Positions 44,449 through 56,032 of a DNA stretch of 64,000 bases are shown in pieces (positions within the stretch are counted from its first letter, which is position 1; every line of letters begins with the position of its first letter). Source of the stretch: Mantis religiosa (lineage: Eukaryota > Arthropoda > Insecta > Mantodea > Mantidae); assembly GCA_030765055.1 (NCBI GenBank), contig CM060947.1:260898940-260962939 (forward strand). The letters are read 5' to 3'. The notes below the pieces were generated by a model that was not told the DNA's origin, did no database searches, and saw only the letters and a list, made by a program, of their open reading frames with translations. The position numbers and the translations under genes were made by a program.

Positions 44449-45689
44449 AAGAGCTAAAGCAAATGACCAATTAAATAAACTATTACCAATTATTAATACA
44501 AACAGCTCACTAACACTAAAACACTATATAAAACACTTATTAGACCCATCCTAACTTACGCTGCCCCCGCATGGGGACATGCAGCCAAAACGCACATTAA
44601 AAGATTGCAAACAATGCAAAATAGAATACTTCGGATTATTACCAGGCTACCACCACTCGCACCGGCATACCAACTCCACGAGGAGTTAAAAATGCATTCC
44701 ATCGAGCAATTCATCAAAAGGCTCAGCTTCAACCTACTCGAGAAAAAGGACCTAAACCACAACCAAATAATACGGGCACTAGGGGAATATGACACAACAC
44801 ATGATAAACACGCAAGACCACTGTCTATTTTTGAAAGAACAATTAATCTCGGGGAGCCAGAAGTAGACATACAACTGTATCTAGAAAACCTTGTTAACGT
44901 TCCAGATGCTTTACATCGCTGAACGGAGATAAAACACACTCCCATACACGTGTACACCAACATACACACACATGCCCACACACACACCTTCCACAGCCCT
45001 AAAGTCCTTGCGCCAATCAGTGGCCAAGGCGGCCACGGGGAATGAGGGTCCCCCGTGAGTGGCACAGGCTCGCACCTACAATTGAATAGGTAGGCCGCCC
45101 GCCGAGTGTGCAGTCCAAAATATCGACCAGGCAGACACATGGAATATCAGAAGGTATTTTCACACAACTAACGATGCTGACTGCAGATAATTACAACTGA
45201 CCATTAAAGACAAATGCCGATACTGCAAACTAGAGTTACATTTAGGTTTAGCAAGATAGCAGTAAGTATAACAGACCACAACTGACAAGCTTGCAAGTAT
45301 TACTTGCAATGACAACAAAACACCTAAACTTAAGACACAGCGCCACGGCGTGATAAATTACCCTAAACTTCCCAACAAATAACACCAGGAATCCTACCAA
45401 ATACCACCCACAATAGGTAGTGGATCAGGCTGGGCTTCATGTCAAGTCTGTATCCCTGCATCAGAAACCACCCTCTGCTGAATCGTACTGCGAGACAGCT
45501 AAGATCATCTCCTGGAATGCACGGATGCTTAAGGCGGTACCGCAGCACATTTTTCCTTCCCAATCCGGTGGAGAGTTTTTAGTGGAGTAGTACCCTTGAG
45601 GTGAAGCCCACATACCTCACTGTGCCCTCCAACACAGTGGAAATCCATAAATGGATTTTTCCTCCACTCGAAAAAAAGAAAAAAGATTC
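44449..45689 (+). mobile_element. Jockey-type LINE nested in the I-like LINE
   Basis: A 5'-truncated jockey element. It encodes KANDQLNKLLPIINTNSSLT, a one-base frameshift near 44530, RPILTYAAPAWGHAAKTHIK, RLQTMQNRILRIITRLPPLA and EELKMHSIEQFIKRLSFNLL, ending at 44922 (VNVPDALHR). A long 3' untranslated region follows, ending in an A-rich run (CGAAAAAAAGAAAAAAG, 45669-45685). The R-P-I-L-T-Y-A-A-P-A-W and L-Q-x-x-Q-N-R-I-L-R-I-I-T blocks are jockey signatures. TTTTAGT occurs near both junctions, but a clean target duplication is not evident. Confidence 0.83.
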
Positions 45690-46026
45690 GCAGTGTTTTA
45701 GTTCTTTTATTACCTCGGCAGATCTTCGTCGAGCTCTCCGTAAACTTATACTATCACGATGGGACGAAGACTGCAATGGGGCTTTGGGCAACAACCTCCG
45801 GGAGCTTAAACCACACCCGGTACCCTGGTGTACTTCTTCGCGCCGTCGTCGTCGCGAAGAAGTCGTTTTAGCCCGTCTCCGCATTGGACACTGCCTTTTT
45901 AGCCACCGGCATTGTTTATCCTCTGACCCTGCATCAATTTGTGTTCACTGTCGGGAGGCTATGACTGTCCAACACATTTTAACAGAATGCCGGTTTTTAG
46001 CTCCCTCCGTTTTCCGGCTACACTGA
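45685..46026 (+). pseudogene. I-like LINE C-terminal zinc-knuckle region
   Basis: Continues the RNase H part after the jockey insertion: FITSADLRRALRKLILSRWD, PVPWCTSSRRRRREEVVLAR, LRIGHCLFSHRHCLSSDPAS and CVHCREAMTVQHILTEC (C-x2-C-x7-H-x4-C). It aligns with the frame ending at 9090 (R-E-E-V-x-L-A-R-L-R-I-G-H-C). Ends at a TGA at 46024-46026. Confidence 0.85.
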
Positions 46027-46269
46027 GTCAGGTATTGGCGGACAACCTGAGTGCCGTGGAGCGAGTCTTAGTGGTATGAGCAACCGCATTTAGCCGGACA
46101 CCTGCCTTTTAGTGTTTCTATGGTTCCGTTTTAGCCTTTTATTGGAAGTTCTTACACGATCTTCTGGTTTTAATGTATCGATTTTAACTGTATAGGCCTT
46201 ATACCTTTATAAGGGCGCTGATAACCTCAGCAGTTGATCACCCTTACCCTAATTCTACTACTACTCTGT

Positions 46270-46760
46270 GGTGTGATTAATCATGGTCCGCAAAATACCC
46301 GTTTACCGCATCAATGACCTCGTTGCTGTCGAATCTACGTCCGACAAATAAATATTTTGAGGTCCAGGAACAAGTGATGGTCACTGAGCGCTAGATCTGG
46401 TGAATAGGGTAGACTTTCAAGCAACTTGAACATTAATTCGCACAATTTTCCCATTGAAATGACTAAACAATGGGGCCGAGCAATTTCCTGAAGAAACACA
46501 CTTTTTTCTTTGCCAAATAAGGTTTTTTCTTCTCACCTCATCACTCAAACGTTGCAGGTAACCTTGCGTAGTTGTCATTAGTGATATTTTTACATTTTCT
46601 GACTAATTAACAAAACTAATTCACTGTGTATTCCAGAAAATACTCACTATAACCTTCTTACCTGACAACATTCCCTTTATCATTTTTGGAGTCGGTTCAC
46701 CTGGCGCTGTTAACTGTTTTGACTATTATTTACTTTCTGGAGTGCAATGATGTATTAAAG
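46270..46760 (-). pseudogene. Mariner I fragment beside satellite block B
   Basis: The minus strand reads ETLIHHCTPESK (first catalytic region), LTAPGEPTPKMIKGMLSGKK and VIVSIFWNTQ. After a decayed middle come KLLESLPYSPDLALSDHHLF (third D) and LDLKIFI. It lacks both ends and the N-terminal third. At its upstream end three short repeats of TTAAAGTTTCATA (46756-46795) lead straight into the 121-bp satellite. Confidence 0.78.
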
Positions 46761-46792
46761 TTTCATACTAAAGTTTCATATTAAAGTTTCAT

Positions 46793-48573
46793 ACAGTAGA
46801 GTTTAAGTGATAGTCAAATGTTTTATATACATGACTTTCTCTACTCTTGTACAAACACTTATTGCTCTATCCACTTCAAGATAAACATTATCTCATTGTA
46901 GTTACAAGGGAATACAGTAGAGTTTAAGTGATAGTCAAATGTTTTATATACATGACTTTCTCTACTCTTGTACAAACACTTATTGCTCTATCCACTTCAA
47001 GATAAACATTATCTCATTGTAGTTACAAGGGAATACAGTAGAGTTTAAGTGATAGTCAAATGTTTTATATACATGACTTTCTCTGCTCTTGTACAAACAC
47101 TTATTGCTCTATCTACTTCCAGATAAACATTATCTTATTGTAGTTACAAGGGAATACAGTAGACTTTAAGTGATAGTCAAATGTTTTATATACATGACTT
47201 TCTCTACTCTTGTACAAACACTTATTGCTCTATCTACTTCAAGATAAACATTATCTTATTGTAGTTACAAGAGAATACAGTAGACTTTAAGTGATAGTCA
47301 AATGTTTTATATACATGACTTTCTCTACTCTTGTACAAACACTTATTGCTCTATCTACTTCAAGATAAACATTATCTTATTGTAGTTACAAGGGAATACA
47401 GTAGACTTTAAGTGATAGTCAAATGTTTTATATACATGACTTTCTCTACTCTTCTACAAACACTTATTGCTCTATCTACTTCAAGATAAACATTATCTTA
47501 TTGTAGTTACAAGGGAATACAGTAGACTTTAAGTGATAGTCAAATGTTTTATATACATGACTTTCTCTACTCTTCTACAAACACTTATTGCTCTATCTAC
47601 TTCAAGATAAACATTATCTTATTGTAGTTACAAGAGAATACAGTAGACTTTAAGTGATAGTCAAATGTTTTATATACATGACTTTCTCTACTCTTCTACA
47701 AACACTTATTGCTCTATCTACTTCAAGATAAACATTATCTTATTGTAGTTACAAGGGAATACAGTAGACTTTAAGTGATAGTCAAATGTTTTATATACAT
47801 GACTTTCTCTACTCTTGTACAAACACTTATTGCTCTATCTACTTCAAGATAAACATTATCTTATTGTAGTTACAAGAGAATACAGTAGACTTTAAGTGAT
47901 AGTCAAATGTTTTATATACATGACTTTCTCTACTCTTGTACAAACACTTATTGCTCTATCTACTTCAAGATAAACATTATCTTATTGTAGTTACAAGGGA
48001 ATACAGTAGACTTTAAGTGATAGTCAAATGTTTTATATACATGACTTTCTCTACTCTTGTACAAACACTTATTGCTCTATCTACTTCAAGATAAACATTA
48101 TCTTATTGTAGTTACAAGAGAATACAGTAGACTTTAAGTGATAGTCAAATGTTTTATATACATGACTTTCTCTACTCTTGTACAAACACTTATTGCTCTA
48201 TCTACTTCAAGATAAACATTATCTTATTGTAGTTACAAGAGAATACAGTAGACTTTAAGTGATAGTCTAATGTTTTATATACATGACTTTCTCTACTCTT
48301 GTACAAACACTTATTGCTCTATCTACTTCAAGATAAACATTATCTTATTGTAGTTACAAGGGAATACAGTAGACTTTAAGTGATAGTCTAATGTTTTATA
48401 TACATGACTTTCTCTACTCTTGTACAAACACTTATTGCTCTATCTACTTCAAGATAAACATTATCTTATTGTAGTTACAAGGGAATACAGTAGACTTTAA
48501 GTGATAGTCAAATGTTTTATATACATGACTTTCTCTACTGTTGTACAAACACTTGCTGCTCTATCTACTTCTT
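46793..48573 (-). repeat. 121-bp satellite, block B
   Basis: About 15 tandem copies of the 121-bp unit, on the strand opposite to block A; ACAAACACTTATTGC recurs every 121 bp (for example 46851, 46972). Units are very similar to each other, more so than in block A. Each has the palindrome AAGATAA-ACA-TTATCTT. Some units differ in groups (TCCACTTC in the first ones, TTCTACAAAC in a middle set), which suggests stepwise amplification. Confidence 0.95.
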
Positions 48574-48576
48574 GAT

Positions 48577-49790
48577 TAAGTTGTAATTATCACCAGGTTG
48601 TTTTTATGCCAGAATGATAAAAACTTTTCGGTGTCATCATTGATCCCTCCGGACGTAATATTGGTAGTTTCAGTCCTTATGTCTTTTCACAGTGAGTACC
48701 AGAAGTGACTGAGGTGTAAGATGGAGAAAATTGAGGTGTAATCCAGATCCTGCATTTGAAGGCAAAACTGCCCGGAAAATCCACAATGACATGACGGTTG
48801 TTTATGAAAATAATGGTCCAACGTATGACACTATTGTGAGGTGGAAAGGGAATTCTTAAACTGGTCAAATGTCCCTGACAGATGAGCCAAGAGCTGGTAC
48901 ACCGTCAGCTGTCACAGTGAAGAAAGTGGAGTGTTTAATACTGGAAGACAGACGAGCAACGATCCAAATGATCATGAATGAGACACATCTTAGTTATGGT
49001 AGTGTGCGGACGAACTGCACATGTCTAAGGTGTCTGCACGGTGGGTTCCGCGTTTGCTAACCCCTTTCCAAAAGCAAACACGGCGTGACCTTTCAAGACA
49101 GAGGTTGATGCTGTTGGAACAGGATGAAGATGATTTATTTGAACGTCTGGTAACCATGGATGAATCCTGGATCTATCAATATGATCGAGAGACAAAAAGT
49201 ATGAGGATAGAATGGAAACATGCCGATTCTCCCCTCCCAAAAAGACAAAGGTACAAAAGTAAGCTGGGAAGGCCATGCTTTCAGTTCTCTGGGAATGCCG
49301 TGGGGTCATCCTTACAGATTATCTTGCCAAGGGTCAAACCCTCACTGGCAGATACTACTGCAATCTTCTGAACAAGTTAAGAGCAGCTCTGATTAAGAAA
49401 CGACGCGGTATGCTCTCCAAAGTTGTTCGTCTTCTGTCTGACAATGCACCAGCTCATTCATCTCAAGTTGCAGTTGACAAAACAAATGAATGTGGCTTTG
49501 ACACCTTACAGCTTCCGCCTTATTCGCCCGATTTCGCACCAAGTGACTTTCTCTTGTTCCCGGAAATGAAGAATCCGTGACGTGGTCGCCGATTTGACAA
49601 CACAATTGACGTCATTAAGTGCAGGAGTGGTTTAAAGCGAATTATGCAGACTTCTACAATCAAGGCATTCGGAAGGTCAGCAAACGCTGGGAAAAATGTC
49701 TAAATCTGGATGCTGACTACGTAGAGAATTACTAGAAAGCACTTATCAACACAAACTCTCTGTCACATTTATAAAGGGTGATAATTAAAA
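48577..49790 (+). pseudogene. Mariner J
   Basis: An ageing mariner. Inverted-end remnants AAGTTGTAATTATCACC (48586) and, inverted, AAGTTTTAATTATCACC (about 49795) mark its limits; the left end is cut by the satellite. Transposase pieces: SLTDEPRAGTPSAVT, ILEDRRATIQMIMNETHLSY, VSARWVPRLLTPFQKQTRRD, LFERLVTMDESWIYQYDRET (first D), ECRGVILTDYLAKGQTLTGR, KVVRLLSDNAPAHSSQVAVD (second D) and LPPYSPDFAPSDFLLFPEMK (third D). The ending is a shifted frame around 49690 with CLNLDADYVENY. At least three frame breaks are present. Confidence 0.82.
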
Positions 49791-49974
49791 CTTTATAACA
49801 ATCCCTCGTATTTATGCGACTAATATAGCTCTAGTGAAAGATTTTCGAAATATTGAAAATTCCTTATTTCTGCGAAACAAATTTTCGAACGAAATACAAT
49901 ATTTAAGTCTCCATTTACTGTACCTAAGGTGTAAAGAAAAATGATAAACATAAGGTGAGATTAGGGTGCAAGTA

Positions 49975-51240
49975 CGAGGGTGGGTCAAAAAGTAATGCCT
50001 CCTAGTTTTGTTTTCATTATATAAGTAAGTTATGTGCAATTCCTGAAACCTTCTTTTCCAATCCCCTGCAGTAGTAACTTCCTAAGTCAACAGGTGGCAG
50101 CACTGCATCCTCTTGAAAAATGGCTGACATCGACAATCGTATTAGACAGCGTTCTGTGATTGAATTTTTGACTGCGGAAGGTGAAACGCCAATTCGCATT
50201 CACGAAAGGCTAAAAAAATGTGTATGGTGATGCAACGGTGGATGTCAGCACTGTTCGTCGCTGTAACGAAGCTGAAGGACAAACACCATTGGCAGATGAA
50301 AAGCGAAGTGGCAGGCCGGTGGCTGCAGTGACTCCATGCAACATTCAGTCCCCGGGTAACAACAGGTGAATTGTGTCGCGTTACCTCCCTAAGTAAAGAC
50401 AGTGTGATGACGATTATTCAACAACTGAGTTACTCAAAAGTTTGTTCACGTTGGGTACCAAGAATGTTAACCGCCCAAAACAAAGAAACAAGGACAACAA
50501 TAGCCTCCGGACACATGGAGCGCTTCAATTTGGAGGGAGAGGAGTTCCTCGAAAAAATTGTTACTGGAGACGAAACTTGGGTTCATTTTTCTGAACCTGA
50601 ATCAAAGAGGCAGTCAATGGAATGACATCACACAACGTTACCGAAGAAAAATAAATTCTAAACTCAGCGGTCGTCAGGGAAAGTTATGGCGACAGTGTTT
50701 TGGGATGCAGAGGGTGTGCTTATGATTGATTTTTGGAGCAGGGATGCACAATAAATTCTGTCCAATACGTCAGAACCCTCAAAAAGCTGAAAGCACATCT
50801 TCGCCGAGTTTGCCCATTAAAAACTATGGCGGATGTTCTTCTTTTGCATGACAATGCAAGACCACACAACAGACGTTACACCACTGCAGAAATTGAGAAA
50901 TTGGAATGACAAGTCTTACCTCAGTGACCTGACACCATCAGACTTTCATCTGTTCGGGCCACTAAAAGAAGCTCATCGTGGGATTCATTTTGAAGATGAG
51001 GAGGCTGTGAAGACGTCCGTGCGTCAATGGCTTAGGAAGCAAGACCGTGTGTTTTACCACAGTGGAATACATTCCCTAGTTAAAAGGTGGACCAAAACTG
51101 TGGAGAAGGACGGAGATTATATTGAATAGTGACAAATTAATCGTCAATGTTGTAGTTTTGAAGCTATGTAAATTGGATTACATTTTCTTGGCTATTAAAA
51201 CAGAGAAAAATAGGAGGCATTACTTTTTTACCCACCCTCG
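49975..51240 (+). mobile_element. Mariner element B with complete ends
   Basis: A 1266-bp element with 30-bp inverted repeats (CGAGGGTGGGTCAAAAAGTA... at 49975 and its inverse ending 51240) differing at one position, flanked by TA on both sides (49973-49974, 51241-51242). It is the reference for element A at 1-1238. Confidence 0.95.
50120..51129 (+). pseudogene. Mariner B transposase, frameshifted
   Basis: Starts MADIDNRIRQRSVIEFLTAE at 50120. An extra A in a homopolymer near 50216 breaks the frame; a short deletion near 50250 removes part of the V-R-R-W-V-R-R motif, and another near 50350 removes a segment around D-E-I-I-R-G. It continues in frame 50371-50625 with TSLSKDSVMTIIQQLSYSKV and EEFLEKIVTGDETWVHFSEP (first D, intact). 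Decayed middle frames follow, with LLLHDNARPH near 50843 (second D, shifted frame). The C-terminal frame has LSDLTPSDFHLFGPLKEAHR (third D) and ends GDYIE at 51127. The ends are intact, so it could still be mobilised if a related transposase existed. Confidence 0.88.
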
Positions 51241-51242
51241 TA

Positions 51243-52100
51243 TTACGCCAGTCAGGTTGATTGGACGCGGCAGTGTGGTAGATATTTGCCGGTAGGCAGC
51301 TCTGCCATTAATTCGCTAACAAAGGGACGTTAAAGAAGGATCCTCAGGGGAGGATTTTCGAAGTGCTTGTTCGTGATTCAATTTGCATGCTGTTCCCATC
51401 AGAAGATTTTCAGATCACTACGTCAAGAATCGCCTTGTTCTTCTTCTTGATCGCAAATTGACCGACTGACTGTGTTGATGAAAGCGAGGGGGGTAGTTCA
51501 GGTGGCAGACAAATTACATTAGTGCTGCAGCGAAGAACACAGATGGGCCCAGCACGTGATGAAGCAAATACAAAAGAAGATACAGCAATTTCTCTTCCTT
51601 CCTTACAGCAGCTACACAAATTTCTGTATTTTATTGAAGTACGACACTTGCCGAGTTTCTTTGTAAAGTTCAAAAGAAGAATCAAATACACAAAAAGGTA
51701 TACATTCTGGACAAAATTAGACTTATTGTACTCAATGACATTATCTATTCTAGTAAAATTATTTATAAATATCCTGCTAAAATACTTGTAAAATTACTGA
51801 TATTGTAGTCATAAAATTACTAGCAAATGATTTATAAAAAAGTTGTAAATTGCTTATAGAATATTTACGAAAATTGTTTGAAAGTTATTCATAAAATCCC
51901 GTAAAAATACTATAAAAGTACTGGTAAATTATTTATAATTAGGGCCCGGAAGTTGCTGACCTAAACATTCTCTAAAAATTAGCTGTAAAATGCCCTTAAA
52001 ATATAAAATATGAGAATAAAATGTAAAAAAATGACCTAACAAAAATTAACAATTTCTTTCATAATTATAAATTAATAACTATCGCAGACAAATAGTGAGT
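51243..52100. other. No gene recognised; AT-rich TAAAATTA-type repeats
   Basis: 51700-51950 is made of loosely repeated motifs such as ACTGGTAAATTATTTATAA, which also occurs at 55985-56003. No coding similarity recognised. Confidence 0.45.
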
Positions 52101-52117
52101 ATATTGTTGCAATCAGG

Positions 52118-52375
52118 ATTTTAAGGGGAATGAAGGACTTAGAAATCTAATCAGCAATGGGGGTGTGGCTACTGAAAGGATAAGGGAGCAGATGGTAGAC
52201 CTAAAGAGATCAAAGGGTAAGGACATGATTAAGGTTAAATTAAAGTGATGGGTCCTCCATAACACTGACAAGTATACTTTAAAGATTGGGGAAATTAAAT
52301 CAAACAAAGCTCTCCTTTATCCTGAAAAGATAAAAAGTGCAATCAATACAGACATTGAATCAATTAACACATAAT
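52118..52375 (+). pseudogene. Unrecognised coding remnant
   Basis: A plus-strand frame with one internal stop: KGNEGLRNLISNGGVATERI, REQMVDLKRSKGKDMIKVKL, stop, WVLHNTDKYTLKIGEIKSNK and ALLYPEKIKSAINTDIESIN, then two stops. Its lysine-rich, non-repetitive composition and 85-codon length with a single stop suggest former coding sequence (an exon or processed copy). I do not recognise the family. Confidence 0.35.
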
Positions 52376-52379
52376 AAAT

Positions 52380-53920
52380 AAATATTACATTTTATGTAGA
52401 GTAGCGTAGAGTTCTGAAAAAGAGGTGGTTGGTTCACTGTGATGAGTTAAGTTTTGTAGAAGTATTAACAAGTTCCATGATTACACTCGAACAGCAGCAT
52501 CCAACCTTCCAACTAACCAACTAACTGATGATTGACTAGCTAACCATGATCTGATTAACCCTTCCTTACCGGCCGTAATCGTTTAAATAGAACTGGCTTC
52601 CAAAATGTCTGCTATCATACGACTCAGCGGTTTCTTAGTGGAGAATACATAAAAGAACAATTTACAATGCTGTGCCTGGGCACATTGGCAACCGAGCATA
52701 CTTGCCAGGTGAAAAAATACAAACATTTACATATACATGATCTCTTTTCTGAAAATTCATAAGTGTAACACCTGAAAAATAAAATTAGAGGACAGGAAAT
52801 GGGAATGGGTTAATGCGAATTGTTTTTTTAAGTATCCCACGTTGAATAAAGTCCATAGCTCCATAGAAACACACTGTTCCACCACTATGAATTATTTCAG
52901 ATAGTTTTTGGACACACTTAACAACACATGGTCACTGAAGGGTTAAAGTTACTGCTTTAAGTTTGTCTAACATGGCCCTAGTTGTCACAAGTATTGTAAG
53001 ATTTTATGTTTTGGCTTTCAAAGAAAGAAGGAAAAGTATAATGTTCTTCCTGCTCCAGCTTGATAGTCTGTACTTAGTCATTTAAAGCAGTGAAACTGAT
53101 GAAGAACCTCGGTTGTGGCTTGCTGTTTGTTTTATATCGTGTTCAAGGGTACTGTGCTCTTTGGTATTGCTTAGGAAAGTCTGTACTGAAGAGTCGATGA
53201 GAAGTTTGAAAGTGGAGTTTATGGTTTTTAGAATAGTCCGCTTAGCTTACACTCGCCTACCTCAGCTGGGTCTGAGTTCTTGCAGGTGAGTCAATGAGAA
53301 CACGAAAGAGTGACTTATAAGCTATTGTACTTGAGCCACTGTAAAAGTTTGCTGGGTAGAGTTGCTTTGTCTTTTACCCAGGGTTTCACAGCGATAGCCA
53401 TGAGTCCATGAAGTTGAGGATGTCCTCTGGAAAGATTAAGTGCCTTTCCAGACAGGGGTAGTCTTGGGCGCCACTCCTAATGTGATACTTGGTCATCTGG
53501 GGTGCCTTGCTTCTCCCAGGAAAGAGTAACTGCTAGGGTCCCTGGCCTCTGTGGTGTCTCCTCTGCTTTCTCCTTATGGTGATGGTGTTTCCTAATGTTT
53601 CGACGTGTTTGTTCATCCATACCGCAACAGAAAAACAAATGATCCAGAGTTAGGATTGATGCACAAGGATATTTCTATAGGGTTGAGGATGGATTAAAGT
53701 TCATAGGGATATAAGGAAATGAAAGGGCTTTTCAGGTATCACATTACAAAATAAATATTTTTATCGCATAACCATATTTAAATTAACTTTCTCAGCATAT
53801 AATGCAATTATTGCTACTAAATAATATATAATTTAAAAATTCTCAGGTCATTTTCAATTTTACAAAATATAAAAAATAAGTTACTGTACCCATTAGTTAA
53901 AACATAACTTACTTGGCGTT
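52380..53920. other. No gene recognised
   Basis: 1.5 kb with less A/T than its surroundings (53100-53700), without open frames of note. No repeat or element end seen. Confidence 0.45.
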
Positions 53921-53924
53921 GCAG

Positions 53925-55560
53925 TACACCACCACGGTCATCTTCAAGTTATCATAAGTAAAGGAATGGCGGTTGTCAGTTAAAACTGTTTTATACTTTG
54001 AGAAAATTCTCTCCACTTACATAGATGTTATAGGTACATATTTAAAAATACTATGTCACTGTGTGTTAAATCCTTTTCAGAAATATCAGTTCTGAAGTTT
54101 TCTCCTGACAAGATATCGGAAATCTCACAAACAGTTTGGTATCTATTTTTGTGCAACACAAACTTTAGTTTCTATCTAATTTTGTCCCCAATCTCGCCTT
54201 TTACATTTTGTATTCTCTCTTACGCAATTCTCACTAACTCAATCGACTTATCCAATGTCATGCCACTTTCTTCAAGGAAGTTATGGTATCAGTCAAAAAT
54301 GTAAAATTTCATTTAATGAAAGCTAATTTACCTTGGATTTGAGTATCAGAAAACAGACCCTTTGTGCTCTCAATTGCCTTAGATCTACCATATCTACCAT
54401 ATCTATTCACCACTTCTCTCATTATTTGAAAATTGTCACAGTGCAGTTAACCATGTACCCCAGCGTGTTAAAATTGGTGCCGGGGGTAAAGCTATATTAG
54501 GGGCTTTTTAAATACATAGTTTGGGTTGGCTCTTTCAAAAATATTTTCTTTACTGTGGAAATTAGTATATCTACTTCTGGAAATGTTGATGTGACCTGTT
54601 CCGCCATGATAAATTCTATGAAAATCATGGGCCAAACACGTAACATGCACCATCTTACTGTAAAATAATTTGATCGATTTTGCCGTCTTTACCATGTAAG
54701 GCATCGCGTCTGTTAGGAAAAGGAGCACGTTGTCCTGCTGTATTCCACTAGGCCACCACAAACACATGGATTTATCGAACAGTTTGCATATCTGACAGTG
54801 GTTAACAGCTTCCATAACCTCTGAGGTCCAACGAAACATTTGTCTGGCACTAGTAGCTTCTAGCGTACCATTGGCTACATGACGCCCTTCTGAATCGGTT
54901 AGGCCGCGCCGTGGCTCAGTGGTTAGACTGCTTGGCTCTCACCAAGGCGGCCCGGGTTCGATCCCAGGTGACCGCAAAGTGAGATTTGTAGTGGACAACA
55001 CGGCCCTGGGGCGGGTTTTCTCCGGGACCTCCGGTTTCCCCCGCCATCTCATTCCACCGGTGCTCCATCTTCATCTCATGCAACATCAGTGTCACCGCCT
55101 GCTTTGCCGTATGCAGTAAAAGCGGGCGTTAAACACTACACATTTCACATTTCTGAATCGGTTGTCTCATCAACTGATACATAATTTATTTTCCATTCAC
55201 ACATTCACGTATTCGGTTTACCGTGTCTTCGTAACATTTTCGTACGTAACTTTTACGCAAAGTTGATTTATCTGGAATTGTATGACCAGTGTGACGTTCA
55301 AGAAAATCTGGAATTAATTTTCCTAGAGGAATATTTGCACTAACAAACACTTAATGAATTGTTACTTGACGTCGAAGCCCTTTCTTTTAAAAGTAACTGA
55401 GACGCTTCTCCGTTGTTGTTTTTTTTTTTCACATTTTGAAGAGCTCGCAAATGTTTTCCTGTAGATGCAATCCACACGTATTGCATGATGTAATCGGCGA
55501 TTCCTCGAATAGATGCTTCATAAATTCACCAGCACTGTTAGCACGCTGACCTGTTTTAAT
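53925..55560 (-). pseudogene. hAT-like transposase, split by SINE3
   Basis: Minus-strand remnant of a hAT-type protein family found repeatedly in insects. From the N-terminal side: TGQRANSAGEFMKHLFEESP, FLERHTGHTIPDKSTLRKSY, VRKCYEDTVNRI and YVSVDETTDSEGRHVANGTL (acidic D-E-T-T-D motif), the SINE insertion, WTSEVMEAVNHCQICKLFDK, QQDNVLLFLTDAMPYMVKTA and KMVHVTCLAHDFHRI, then a decayed C-terminal half. That half holds NVKGEIGDKIR, CEISDILSGENFRTDISEKD and a dimerisation region like CDVERSFSQ-K in broken frames near 53960. The open part (54839-54492) ends FKKPLI. Many stops elsewhere show an old copy. Confidence 0.72.
54901..55150 (+). mobile_element. SINE3 copy with 13-bp target duplication
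   Basis: Head GTGGCTCAGTGGTTAGACTG and B box GGTTCGATCCCAGG, then a body with GCGGGTTTTCTCCGGGACCT and an end at CACTACACATTTCACA. TTCTGAATCGGTT flanks it at 54888-54900 and 55151-55163. Same family as 16087-16338. It interrupts a hAT-like gene. Confidence 0.93.
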
Positions 55561-55564
55561 TACA

Positions 55565-56030
55565 TATTTACCACACTTACAAAGTTACTATTTCATATAA
55601 AATATATAAATGACCTTTTAATCACAGATTATTTTAAAATCTTGCAAAAAGTCCATGGGTCAGGGTAAGGACCGCCACGGGAATCGAATCCGGGCGTCCC
55701 GAATGCAGGCTACAGCTGAAAATGTCCTATAAATCCGTGAAAAAGAAAGAAAATGACTGGAAAATGCATTTAAATGTTAAAAATGACTTTATTATAAAAA
55801 CGTAGAGAAAAAAGTGCATGTTGATGACCGATAAAAACGTATTTGTTCCAGAATGTACTTAATTTCCAATAAGTATCGTCTGTGACTACTCAGAGCAAAA
55901 GATTTTTTTTTTCAAAATCCGGGCGCTATTTATAATAATAACTGGAACACGGTGTCAAATTACTATAAAATAAATATAAAAATTACTGGTAAATTATTTA
56001 TAAAATAAATAAATTACCTGTACAGACGTG
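55565..56030. other. No gene; possible SINE scrap
   Basis: 55655-55715 contains, inverted, GGATTCGATTCCCG, which looks like a polymerase III B box, but no A box was found. The rest is AT-rich and contains the ACTGGTAAATTATTTATAA motif also seen at 51912. Confidence 0.35.
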
Positions 56031-56032
56031 TG

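Larger units (their letters stand above)
43950..46262 (+). mobile_element. I-like LINE 3' end split by a jockey LINE
   Basis: The same clade as 8045-9265. RNase H and zinc-knuckle parts are separated by a 1.24-kb jockey insertion at about 44449-45689. The 3' untranslated region ends AAGGGCGCTGATAACC and a CTACTACTACT tail near 46260, typical of I-like elements that end in short repeats instead of poly(A). Confidence 0.85.

Noticed and set aside
44556..45140. A 194-codon minus-strand frame opposite the jockey LINE
   Set aside because: It is antisense to a frame with clear jockey motifs and has no motif of its own.
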